Counted from the stretch's first letter, positions 12,608 to 22,206 are shown. The stretch is 64,000 nt of DNA from Arabidopsis thaliana (GCF_000001735.4 NC_003070.9:8184001-8248000); one strand, 5' to 3'. Translations and numbers: made by a program. The notes: generated from the sequence alone by a model not told the origin.

Positions 12608-13665
12608 CTACTCAAGAAGTTTATTGCATGTTCCAACTCCAATGGCTGCAGCGAGGTGCCAGCCTGCGTGAAGGAAAGGTGTCTCGGGGAAGAAATCATC
12701 AGCTATGAACAGAGCACCTCCTAGCAAGGAAGACATCTTGTGTACGTTATGAGCTGTTTTGAGATCTGGATCCTTTAAGCTTCTTTTAGCAAATGCGACC
12801 TCCATCATTCCAGTGTGAACGGCAGAGACCATGAGAGGTTGAAAAGGTAGAACTAAAGCTGATGCAGCCATCAGAAATTTTGGGTTCTCATTCCTTAGAG
12901 CCCTTGAGAGACACTGTCCACATAACCAGATTTAATCGGTTATATTTGGTTAAAGAAGAATTTGGAGATGGGTTAAGAAGAGTGGAACTTACTATTGTTG
13001 TTGTGGCTATCATTGTGTAATCTACCCATCTCAGGTACTTCCTCAACTTTCCCCTAGAGGCATGATACAGACTCGACGCAATTCCAACTCCAATTAGGGA
13101 GTTTGCGTACACCTTTGTGTTCAGATTCTTCCTACATGGGATAGTATCTTGTCAGAGAAACTCTACTTGAAATGATATTTGCAAAGAGAACATTTTACCT
13201 TGGTGCCTGCATTCCGAGGAAGATGAAAGGAAGTGAAGTAGCCACATTAGCAGCTGTTTCTAAGACACTCTGGTCACCTGTCATATGTTTCGATTGCATA
13301 ATAAAAAGACCGATCAACCATCTTGAGATTGGAAAGATAAAAGATCGAAAACAAGAAGCGTACCGCGAATGCTGCAACAGATTGGCCTTAAGCATGGAGG
13401 TCTTTGCTGCCAAAAACGTCTGTAACAGAGAAACTAAATCAGTAACTGAAACCGTTTCAAAAGCTGAGAATGTCACAACCTAATGTTATGTAACATACTC
13501 GATGGAAAGTCTTTGATTTGATTCCATGACAGAGGATTTGGTGTTGGTCTGAAAGTCACTAACTTGAGTTGTCTTCTCAAATGAGAAAGGAGAATGAGAC
13601 GTGACATGAACCCCGTGGATACCCTCAAGGGCATTGCTCGACTTTGATACATTTTGCAGACTCAT
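12608..13665 (-). CDS. Polytopic membrane protein with CREST-superfamily hydrolase signature
   Basis: I know this only as an uncharacterised plant protein (AT1G23110 by gene order). Five minus-strand exons (13665-13499, 13419-13364, 13277-13199, 13131-12993, 12913-12608) close in phase to 248 aa. A polar N-terminus of about 75 residues, rich in Ser/Thr and then Cys/Arg/Pro, precedes several hydrophobic helices starting near residue 79. The residues S120-x3-H124, D138 and H229-x3-H233 are spaced as in the CREST superfamily (alkaline ceramidases, PAQR receptors, Per1, TMEM8/myomaker), where they form a metal site in a seven-helix fold. This suggests a membrane-embedded hydrolase or lipid-modifying protein; the substrate is unknown. 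The ATG is the first good one after an apparent 5' UTR intron acceptor. The 5' leader probably reaches about 14.1 kb. Confidence 0.85.
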
Positions 13666-14787
13666 GGTAATCTTGCTAAACCACAGACAACCAACATTTA
13701 TCTATACGCCACCAGAATAATCAAACTACTTTGTTGTCTCCCTTGTTCTGTTCTGATGACAAAAATAAAAATGTATTCATAAATTAAACCATAATAATTG
13801 GTCATACATGTGTTTTCCAGAGAGAAATATTGGTTACAAGTCAACACCTAAAATTTGATTGCTGCATGATATGCTGAATTATCAATGACCAGAATTGTAT
13901 CTGCTTTTTCTCTTTTCCATTTCGTATGAATTTTATGTGAATAAGGGCCACAAAGCATATAGCGTTTCGATAAAATTCAACGGAAAAGCTAAGAAGAAGC
14001 AAACACACATAGCTATATTACAGAAAATGATTGCATAGAAAACATGCAAACCTATAGAGAAAGATAGAACCTGAAGCAATGGCCGTAAAAACTCGAAAAG
14101 AATTGTTGGAGAAGAAATGCTATAAAGAGAGAGAGAGAAGGAACGAGGAGAACTAAGCAGAGAGAATCAGAGTCAGAGAGATGCGAATGACTCACGAATC
14201 TTTTTCCTTAACTCTCTCTGTTCCACGGCATATTCTCTTCATCAATATTCTTACTCAGTTACCAGTCCCGGTTTTATCCGGTTTATATACCGGTTTGATT
14301 TTGATCCGAACCAAGAACGTATCTCAGAGTCAGCGTCATGCATGGTTTATACTTTATAGGTCTGGGCCAAATATGGGCTAAGACCAACGTGTAGTGTGTG
14401 TCGCATATTCATTCTTATGAAATGTGTCCTCTTTGGTTATGGTGAAAAGAAAACATTTAAATATTGTTCTTAGTTAATAAAATAATTTTCGCTTCCTTAG
14501 TTTACCAACAACAAAATTACGCTTCCTGTTACTTGTTAAATGAAAATAAATACTGTTCTTACCAAACACAAAAATGAAAATACATATTGTATAATACACT
14601 TAGACAATACTTAAAATATGAATTAACAACACGTGTTATGCTTATCAAGAAACTGCTACGCATAAGGCACCTACCTTGCCTACCTCTATTTTTGTTTTCT
14701 TCTCTTGGTTTTCTACTCTATGCTTTTTGTTATGGTAAAGATAAACAACAGAAAAGTCAGCGTGAGAGACTGGATTATCTTAGAGCC

Positions 14788-15359
14788 ATGGCTGGTGTCC
14801 AGACTCTCGAATTAGAGATCCAAGTGAATATGACCGCCGAGAGATTCTTCAAGACTTTCAAGAAGAAAGAAGGAAATTTCACGGACAAGACAGAGGCAGT
14901 TTATGTTCATCGTGACGATCCCACATCCAACTCCTCTATTCAGATCTGGAATTTCATCGTTGGTATGTACTATAACTAGCTGTCTATGTTTTTTAAGGAG
15001 TCTTGAAAAATAGGGTTTTTTCTCTCTTTTTTTTTTTTTTTTTTTTCTAATTCTTGAATTCCATCGGTTACTTTGGGTTTATTATAGATGGAAAAATGGA
15101 GCAGATCAAAGAGAAGATAGACGTAGATGAAGAGAACAAGTCGGTGTCTTTCTTAGCTCTTGAAGGAGATGTGTTAAAGCAATATAAGAGCTATAAGATA
15201 ACACTTGACGTTGTTCCTAAGGATCATAAAGTTTGTATTGCAAAGTGGACATGGGAATACGAGAAGTTAAATGACGACGTTCCTCCCCCTACCAGATACA
15301 CTGCGTTCGTTGAAGATTACACACGCGACCTCGAGACTAGATTGTTGTCTGAATCATGA
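14788..15359 (+). CDS. Bet v I / MLP-like protein, copy A
   Basis: A member of the Bet v I/major latex protein (START-like, ligand-binding) family; substrate unknown. Two exons (14788-14962, 15088-15359) give 148 aa, close to the family norm of about 150. The sequence opens MAGVQTLELEIQVNMTAERFF, followed by IWNFIV at the exon junction and DGKMEQIKEKIDV. It ends in the family's amphipathic C-terminal helix (RYTAFVEDYTRDLETRLL). The intron sits at the same point and phase as in copy B. The glycine-rich loop is degenerate (RDDPTSNSS where copy B has HEGEFGKVGS). The reading frame is open upstream to an in-frame ATG at 14638, which would add a 50-residue hydrophobic leader; I prefer 14788 by homology. 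By gene order AT1G23120. Confidence 0.9.
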
Positions 15360-15516
15360 ATATATCATCAATGTCTCCGAGTTCCTTGTCAAATAAATCA
15401 GATCTTGCTATGAAAATAATATTTTTATAAATTTTCATAAATGATGACATGAAACAAATCGCATATTAACTAATATGAAAATACAGTATTAATTTTACTC
15501 ACAGAATAGATCTGAA

Positions 15517-15543
15517 GTGTCAAGGATATCATATCCTTGACAC
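15517..15543. repeat. Near-perfect 13-bp palindrome
   Basis: Arms 15517-15529 (GTGTCAAGGATAT) and 15531-15543 (ATATCCTTGACAC) are exact reverse complements around one C. The palindrome lies about 160 bp after the stop of copy A. It could form a cruciform, a transcript hairpin near the 3' end, or a dimeric protein site. Confidence 0.8.
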
Positions 15544-16350
15544 AAAGTACCTATTTCAATTGTTGTGTGCACTTACTTTTACAAATGGCCAACCATTAAA
15601 TTTTTAAATGTTTACACAATCGTCTTTTTTTTAAATGACTCTATTTATTGGATAAATTTATTTTCTAATAGTATGGTATTATACTATCTATTTTATTGAT
15701 TAATCAATGATGAGGAATTTATATTCCTAAAGCTAACTAAGCATGAATTCCATGCACCGAATTTCCTAAAAGAGAAAATTGACATGAAAAAAGTGATTCT
15801 CTTTTACTAATATACATTTCTCAAATGTTTTCATTTTCGCTATAAATTTTACATATAAGTATTTACATGCAAAAGTTTCTACGTAAAAAGCTTAGAGGAA
15901 TTACTCATCCTTCCTTACAATGATTTGTTAGAGTTATTAGATAAAAATACACATGACGCTCCCAAAAATCGATTAATGGAAGTTGTGTTGTGATATGTGA
16001 ATAGTACTATACGAGAAGTTATTTAATTTGCAGATTCTACAAGCAGGGCTTCAAGACAACGTACATGCTTTCGAATAACGATATTGGTCTTCTGAACGGG
16101 CTTACTTTTGTCGTTGGTATATGTGGTCGATAATAGCAGCCTATAACAATCTTGAAACATATTTTTTTTTTGTGGACACATCACTGAATCGATTCCCATA
16201 AGGCCACAACTGACTAAAAGAAATTGTAGTTGTTATCAGCTAGTTGGTCTGATTCCTTCCCTTCCGTAAGGGACCATATATATTCCAACATTCCGAAACT
16301 CTGTTGTTTTAGAATAATGACTCTTGCCACAGATTGCTTATTCTTTCCTC

Positions 16351-16357
16351 TATAAAA
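16351..16357 (+). promoter_or_regulatory. TATA box of MLP-like copy B
   Basis: TATAAAA lies 83 bp before the ATG, within 'cctcTATAAAAgtggc', followed by a CT/CA-rich leader. The spacing fits a short plant 5' UTR. Confidence 0.65.
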
Positions 16358-16433
16358 GTGGCTATGAATTTCCAAAGAGACTCTCACTCACTCTCATTAA
16401 AACCTAGAGAAGCAAAACATCCGTATAAGAAAA

Positions 16434-16997
16434 ATGGCACAAGCTACGCGTCAGTCTTCTCTACAAGGGGAACTTGAGGTAGATATTGAGATCAAAGCAT
16501 CGGCAAAGAAGTTCCATCACATGCTCTCTGGAAGACCACAAGATGTTGCGAAAGCCACTCCTGACATCCAGGGATGTGCTTTGCATGAGGGAGAGTTTGG
16601 CAAAGTTGGCAGTGTCATATTCTGGAACTATGCTATTGGTAAACACAAACGTTTATTTATAATATAATTTTGCAACAACATACAAGATTTGATAGGTTAA
16701 CCCTTCGTTTTGGGTGCAGATGGGCAGCCCAAGGTGGCGAGGGAGAGGATCGAGGCAGTGGATCAGGAGAAGAATCTGTTAGTGCTCAGGGTAATAGATG
16801 GAGATCTGACGAAAGAGTTCAAGAGCTTCTTGGTCACTATCCAGGCAACCCCAAAGCTAAGAGGACCGGGAAGTGTGGTTAAGTGTCACTTAAAATATGA
16901 GAGGATTGACGAGAAGGTGGCTCCTCCGGAGAAGCTGCTCGAGTTGTTTGCCAAGCTAACCGAATCAATGGACGAAATGCTTTTGTCCGAAGTCTAG
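16434..16997 (+). CDS. Bet v I / MLP-like protein, copy B
   Basis: Second intact gene of the local Bet v I/MLP array. Two exons (16434-16638, 16720-16997) give 160 aa. The ATG follows a TATA box and short leader. Visible features are LQGELEVDIEIKASAKKFHHM at the start, the loop HEGEFGKVGSVIFWNY (conserved Gly-rich ligand-loop region, about residues 52-67), DGQPKVARERIEAVD across the intron, and VIDGDLTKEFKSF. It ends in a C-terminal helix PPEKLLELFAKLTESMDEMLL. The intron is phase 1, like copy A. Family members bind hydrophobic ligands; no ligand can be named here. A broken relative of the second exon lies 1.1 kb downstream. By gene order AT1G23130. Confidence 0.93.
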
Positions 16998-17013
16998 AGG
17001 ATTCCTTGGATAT

Positions 17014-17036
17014 CCATCTATCTATCTATCTATCTA
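17014..17036. repeat. (CTAT)n microsatellite in the 3' UTR of MLP copy B
   Basis: Five or more CTAT units follow closely after the stop codon, probably within the 3' UTR. Confidence 0.8.
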
Positions 17037-17237
17037 TGTTTGTGGGTGTTTTGTAAGATATCTCAAATTTTCAATAATGTGCTCTCTCTATGAAGAGATC
17101 TGAACTGCAAGTATTGCAGAGTTTGTGTTACGTATGTTTGAAGTTTTTAATTAGTTGCAAATTATAACAATTGTGTTGCTGCTATATGTTTCGCCTATGC
17201 ATGTTATGTTTTAAGAAAAGTAAAAGCGTTCGTCTAC

Positions 17238-17470
17238 TTTTTTTTTTTTTTTTTTTATGATAAACCCTATCGGCTGATCCGGCCAGCCTCGGTAGAAACG
17301 CACTGAAGTACTTCAGAGTCAACTTCTTCCGAAGGACCACCACACTGTATGTCCCGAGATTGGAATGCTTTCCGACTAATGGTAGGAGGTAATAAGGTCG
17401 CCTGCATTTCTGACTACCAGATAAACCAATTGGGGCAAAGCTCAACTGACAGACTTCCCAAATAAAGTTG
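17238..17470 (-). mobile_element. Possible retroposed segment ending in an A tract
   Basis: Read on the minus strand, about 210 bp of noticeably higher GC than its surroundings ends in 19 consecutive A (plus-strand T run, 17238-17256). This looks like a retroposed RNA copy or SINE-like insertion. I find no clear tRNA-type A/B box and no target duplication. The 87-codon minus frame here (17182-17445) runs through the A tract and is not a credible gene. Confidence 0.35.
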
Positions 17471-18054
17471 TATACTTCTTATAAGTACAATAATTAAAGT
17501 TGCTAAGCCCAAACAATTCATGTGATGGTCAAGTCTTAAAATTTCATGGGAAATTCCGTCAAAATTACCTTTATTTTCTTGTAATTAATGATATATTATT
17601 ATTAGAATCATCTTACTTAACCAATTTTGTATCACTTTTTTATTATTTCACCAATTGACCTAAATTTGTTTTTATTTGTTTAACTTTTAACCAATTCTAT
17701 ATGTTTTGTTATCCACTGTTATAATCGATCACTCTCGTACGTCTAATCTCGCATACAATCGAATTTAGTGGTCTTACTCATCGTAGCCATGCCTTTCGTT
17801 GGTTTCGCGTGTATAAGAGATATAGAGGCTGTATACATGCGCGACCTTAGGGCACCGTAACTCTTGTATACGTTTTGAGGGCTTGAGCTATTTAGAAACA
17901 TCATATTTTTTAATCCCTTGAGGTACCATAGAGAGCCAATGGATACTATATGATGAAAAAAACAAAAGGGAGATTGTTTTCTTTATAAGCTAAGTAAGGT
18001 AGCAATCTTGTGTACAGTCGATATCGAGTGAGTTAACTCAACTTTTTTGTTGTT

Positions 18055-18211
18055 GGTACGAATCTATGATAATCGAAGGAGATGTAATGAAAGATCTAAA
18101 GAGCTTCTTGATCACTATACATGTAAAGCAAAAGCAAGAAGGGCTTGGAAATGTACTATGAAGTGGCACATTGAGTATGAGAAGGTGTGTAACACCCTTC
18201 CTGAAAAATAA
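18055..18211 (+). pseudogene. Bet v I / MLP-like relic (second-exon fragment)
   Basis: The fragment is homologous to the middle of exon 2 of MLP copy B. IIEGDVMKDLKSFLITI corresponds to VIDGDLTKEFKSFLVTI. After a frame change, CTMKWHIEYEKV and LPEK correspond to VKCHLKYERIDEKV and PPEK. In the first frame a TGA interrupts directly after GLGNVL. The first exon and the C-terminal helix are missing. It is therefore a third, inactivated member of the array. Confidence 0.8.
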
Positions 18212-18361
18212 ATCAATATCCAATGAGTTCAACGAATCCCTATTTGTGTGTGCATATGGAAGTTGTAACATTTTGAGTTAGATATGAGTATATGACATCG
18301 TCGCTGCCTTATTACAAATCAGAAGAAACAAATATAAAAAACTTCTATATACATTTCTCCT

Positions 18362-19172
18362 TCAAAAATCGCTTGAACCAGTAACATTGATCCACTCGAT
18401 TTGGATCTCAACCTCACCACTCTCTACATTTCTCAGCTGGAGAATCATGTCTTGAAGAATCTTTCCATTACTGAAGATGATCCTACTCTCTTCAGCCAAA
18501 CAGTTATCTCCACTCGGCTTCACTCTACGGATCTCGGTTCCATTAGTGAGTTCTTGAATATCCGTTCCTTGAACCTCGAAAAACGGCTTGATGTCTATTT
18601 CCGCATCTCCCATCGGGTCATGGGAAGTGAACGTATCTTTATCATACACTTCCTACAAGGAAACATAACAAACAAAAACTCAGAAACATAATCTCTTCAC
18701 CAAAACCAAAAGACTCCTTTAAGATCAAGAATCATTTCAAGAAGATCAAGAACTAACTCACGAGAGTCACATGTTGATTAGGATCATTGATTCCAAGCGT
18801 CAATTCATCGTCCCACTCAGGGTTGCAGCTATTTTCCACACCACGTGTCTTCAATTTCTGAGACAAATCGATTGATATCATCACAAGTCTCTTAAAAGTC
18901 CATTATAAGTTCCATCAAAAACAGAGTAATTTCCAAATCTTCTAAAGTTTCCTCTTTTTCAAAATTGGAATCTACGGAGTATAATGGGCTAATCTATCTT
19001 ACCTCAGATGATCAAAACACGATCTTTATAACACAGAGAACAGAGAACATAAGAGAGATACCTGAGAACCCATGGTTACGACGACGAAAGGGTCGCTGGT
19101 ATTAGAATCACGACTAACAAGATTAATCCCTCTTTTCACTCTGATTCTAAGAAGTCCCACCAGATTCTCCAT
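18362..19172 (-). CDS. CAR8: C2-domain ABA-related protein CAR8
   Basis: A single-C2-domain, Ca2+-dependent phospholipid-binding protein of the plant CAR family, which recruits PYR/PYL ABA receptors to the plasma membrane. Three minus-strand exons (19172-19062, 18857-18762, 18652-18362) give 165 aa, typical of the family. The C2 fold starts at LVGLLRIRVKRGINL. Ca2+-ligand positions appear in SRDSNTSDPFVVV (about residues 20-32) and VYDKDTFTSHDPMGDAEI. The signature NPEWDDELTLGI lies between them. The CAR-specific insertion (EVQGTDIQELTNGTE) follows before the C-terminal strands. All acidic loop residues expected for Ca2+ binding look intact. The numbered identity (AT1G23140) is recalled from gene order. 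Confidence 0.93.
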
Positions 19173-19864
19173 GTCTCCTCGGACTCTTGTCTTTTGTCTT
19201 GTACTTGGATTCTTAGAAGAGAAACTAGTTGCAGAAGAAGAATGAAGCAGATGATATGTTTCTGGCCTCTTTTAAAGTCTCTGACTTTTGTCTACACAGA
19301 GCATCTTCTGGAGAATCTTTATATGCTTTGCATTAAAATAGTAATCGTTGAATTGTTTTCTTTTGGTGAATAGGACTTGTGATTTTTTTTACAATAGGCC
19401 GACCAGTAAGTTTATGACAAATTAGATTCATTTCATAGATATTCTAAGAATTAGTCTTACACATTCCTTCTTAAATATAGCCACTATAAAATTTAAATAC
19501 CAAGGAATTTGAACCCTTTGAAGATAAATATATGAATACTATACAATACATCAATTTAATAGACCACCCAATAGTTTTATGACATAAATACATCTAGATA
19601 TGGCTATTTTAAAAATATAGCGGATTACTATAGTAAATCACCCAACAAGAAAACCTGATTTGTATAGATCTATAGTTCAATAACACTAGATTTTATAATT
19701 TTTTGAAAATAAATCAGGAATGAAGAATAACACAAGATTTGTTATCTTAACAAAAAACATTCTAAATAGTTGATTGAAAAAGTAAATTCACTTCATATTG
19801 ATTAACAAAAAAGTCACATTTACTTAAACAGTAATATGTATAGACAATTCTTAGTAAAATAGAT

Positions 19865-19868
<4 letters not shown>

Positions 19869-19897
<29 letters not shown>
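19869..19897. repeat. (TA)n microsatellite at the RALFL2 promoter
   Basis: About 29 bp of pure TA repeat ends roughly 65 bp before the RALFL2 ATG. This is the position where the paralogue RALFL3 has its TATA box. The repeat may therefore act as a length-variable TATA region; that role is inferred from position only. Confidence 0.85.
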
Positions 19898-19900
<3 letters not shown>

Positions 19901-19961
19901 TTTTGTTTTCTACATGCAAATACATATATTTAGTAAAATCAAAAACATAAATCTGATCATA

Positions 19962-20255
19962 ATGGAAGCAAGACATATGCTCGTGACAATACTCTTGTTA
20001 TCATTTGTGTTTATGAATATCATGAAGGTGGAAGCTCAAAAAGTAATTGGATATCCAGCAATAGGACGTGATGGTGCACGTGGATGTAGTCCTAAAGATC
20101 CTTCATGTCCACAACAACCGGAGAAGCCGTACAAGCGAGGATGTGAGAAAATTACAAGATGTGAACGTGATCGCCGTAAGCAAGCCCATCTTCGGAATCC
20201 TCGAAAAGTACTAGATGTAGTCGCAGTGATGGCAAAGGCCAAGCAGCTCTACTGA
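19962..20255 (+). CDS. RALFL2: RALF-like secreted peptide, RALFL2
   Basis: An intronless gene for a cysteine-rich signalling peptide of the rapid alkalinisation factor family; family members act outside the cell through CrRLK1L receptor kinases and LLG co-receptors. It encodes 97 aa from the ATG at 19962. A signal peptide spans about residues 1-25 (hydrophobic LVTILLLSFVFMNIM, cleavage likely after VEA). The mature part opens QKVIGYP (a degenerate YISY-type motif). It has four cysteines (C42, C49, C61, C67) and the family signature PYKRGCEKITRC. No dibasic S1P (RRxL) site precedes the peptide, so it belongs to the RALFs without a propeptide. A basic tail of 30 residues follows the last cysteine and is absent from RALFL3. 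An upstream in-frame ATG (19914) is less likely because it buries the signal peptide. Confidence 0.88.
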   Translation: MEARHMLVTILLLSFVFMNIMKVEAQKVIGYPAIGRDGARGCSPKDPSCPQQPEKPYKRGCEKITRCERDRRKQAHLRNPRKVLDVVAVMAKAKQLY

Positions 20256-20718
20256 ACAATATATGATTAAAATTATAGATATGCAAAATCATATGAAACT
20301 ATTGCAACTAGACGACCATTAATGAATAAATATATTATTTTATATTTCTTTAGTTCACTTTAATTTGGCTCCATATATCTATTGTCATGATCAAGAAATG
20401 CATAGCCAGGAAAAATGGTTGTCGTCGCCATATAAATTGATGTTGTTTTACCTCCATGTGGTATTTGAGTCAACATCTATTAACGAATGCATTCTCAGCA
20501 TTTAGATCAATGTGAATTTGGTCTAGTTGTCATAGTTTGTGAGTTTGTGTTTTTTTTTTCTTTCGTAAAAACAATTATTCCTGTTGCTATCGGTATGAAA
20601 AGGAAATGACTGTATAAAATTTTGCCTTCAAGAAAAAATATATAGACCTAAAATAAATAAATATATTTTCTTTTAAATTAATATGTGGGTAAACAAAGAA
20701 AAATGGTGTTTTTTCAAT

Positions 20719-21496
20719 GAGATATTTATCTATAATGCCTGAAAAACTTAAAAACTTACAAAATTAGGTACTTTTATAATGATTTACAAATTGAGGTACT
20801 TTTTCTTATATGAAATGACGCTTGTACCCTTGCTTCATCAAATCATTCATTCGACATTGAAACATCTTATCATATGGTCAATACAAATTTCATGTTTGCT
20901 CTGTTATTGTTGGCACCTCCCTGTCGTCAGATTCAGTTTCTCCTTCCTCTCTTCAAACTCAATTCATGGTTAATACACCAATTTTCAAAGTTGCAGGAAA
21001 AAAGAAGAAGAGATTTTAAGCTTCTCAATTGGAAATTGATAAGCCATTAGAAAGTTAGCGAAAAGGATTTCAAGCATTTGTTTTGGGTTTGGGTTTGTGT
21101 AAATTAGCATATACTATATCATTTTTTCGATTAGATAGACAAGTTTGGTTTATCTACTTCACAATTTGACAGAAAAAAGAGAGGAAGAAGATTAATACTC
21201 TCAATCCGTTTGATTTTCTCCTTGGGTTCCCTATGTGCACTATCCTTTAGGGTTTAGTTTTTGTGAACGTAGTCGAAACAAAAGAATCCGGTGGAGAATA
21301 TAACAGAAACAAATCTAAAAAATTTGGCGGAGGAAACGTGGTGGTGGTCGGAAAAAGAGAAAAAAGAAGAAGATACAGTTGATAGGGGTAAAATAGTCTT
21401 TCTCGCTAGCATAAAGTACTCTTTTTCAAAGCCCAACCTAAAAGATCTCAAAATCAAAAATTTTAATAAAAAATGATCTGTTTTGACAATAAGCCC
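20719..21496. mobile_element. Non-autonomous Mutator-like element (MULE) with 9-bp target duplication
   Basis: A 778-bp segment between the two RALF genes is bounded by an exact 9-bp direct repeat TTTTTCAAT (20710-20718 and 21497-21505). Its two ends are diverged inverted repeats: left GAGATATTTATC..., right end read in reverse GGGCTTATTGTC.... Each leads after about 80-110 bp into a shared 'gtacttt...taccc(c/t)t' block in inverted orientation. A 9-bp duplication is the hallmark of Mutator-superfamily insertion. No transposase frame is present. Short frames inside (20779-20973, 21291-21476) are not supported as genes. Confidence 0.7.
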
Positions 21497-21873
21497 TTTT
21501 TCAATAGACCAACCAATGATTTCATGACATAAAATACATGTTTTTCCAAAAACATATGAACAACGTAAATCCATTTTGTAAGACTACCCCAAAAAGAACA
21601 CTAATATAAAATATATAGATATAAACACTATTATGTATCGACAAATTAAAGTAAATTTGGAATACTATGAATACTAAAAGGATTGGAATTTGGAACCCTT
21701 TTGTACTTTTTAAAGAAAATAAAGATTGACACATGGATTTTTTTAATAGACCATTTCAATATATGTAAGACATATCTACAACTAAAGATTAGAGATTTAA
21801 GACATGTAAATTCACTTCTAAACATAAAAATGTACTTATTATATATAGATAATCCTTCATAAGATTGATCCAC

Positions 21874-21881
21874 TATAAATA
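21874..21881 (+). promoter_or_regulatory. TATA box of RALFL3
   Basis: TATAAATA within 'ccacTATAAATAcaac' lies 60 bp upstream of the ATG, a normal position for a plant TATA promoter. Confidence 0.65.
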
Positions 21882-21933
21882 CAACAGATTGAAACTTTTC
21901 ATTGTTCAGTTCACCAAAACAAATAATTTAATC

Positions 21934-22206
21934 ATGAGCAATTTGAGAGGAACAAATAGGTTTATACTTGTGGCAGTACTCGTATCATTTGTGTTTTTAA
22001 GCATCATGAATGCTGAAGCTCGTAAAGAAATTGGATATCCAAAACAAAGATTTGGTGAAGACCGAACGAATCCGTACGAGGAAATAACACCACCACTAAT
22101 AGGAGGATGTGATCCTAAAAATCCTCAAACGTGTCTACCAAAACAGCCAGCAAATCCGTACCGACGAGGATGTTTAAAAATTACAAGATGTCAGCGTGAT
22201 GTATAA
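21934..22206 (+). CDS. RALFL3: RALF-like secreted peptide, RALFL3
   Basis: Tandem paralogue of RALFL2, intronless, 90 aa. A signal peptide covers about residues 1-29 (FILVAVLVSFVFLSIM, cleavage after AEA). The mature region begins RKEIGYP and has the four RALF cysteines (C59, C67, C80, C86) with the NPYRRGCLKITRC signature. It stops four residues after the last cysteine. As in RALFL2 there is no RRxL propeptide-processing site. The insert between YP and the first cysteine is longer than in RALFL2 and includes EITPPL. The ATG at 21934 is chosen because it begins directly before the hydrophobic signal and sits 60 bp from a TATA box. Its upstream sequence is partly duplicated from that of RALFL2. 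Confidence 0.88.
   Translation: MSNLRGTNRFILVAVLVSFVFLSIMNAEARKEIGYPKQRFGEDRTNPYEEITPPLIGGCDPKNPQTCLPKQPANPYRRGCLKITRCQRDV

Noticed and set aside
17182-17445. An 87-codon minus frame over the GC-richer segment
   Set aside because: It runs through the 19-A tract as poly-lysine and resembles no protein; the segment is better explained as a retroposed fragment.
20036-20242. A 68-codon minus frame opposite RALFL2
   Set aside because: It is an antisense shadow of the RALF coding sequence.
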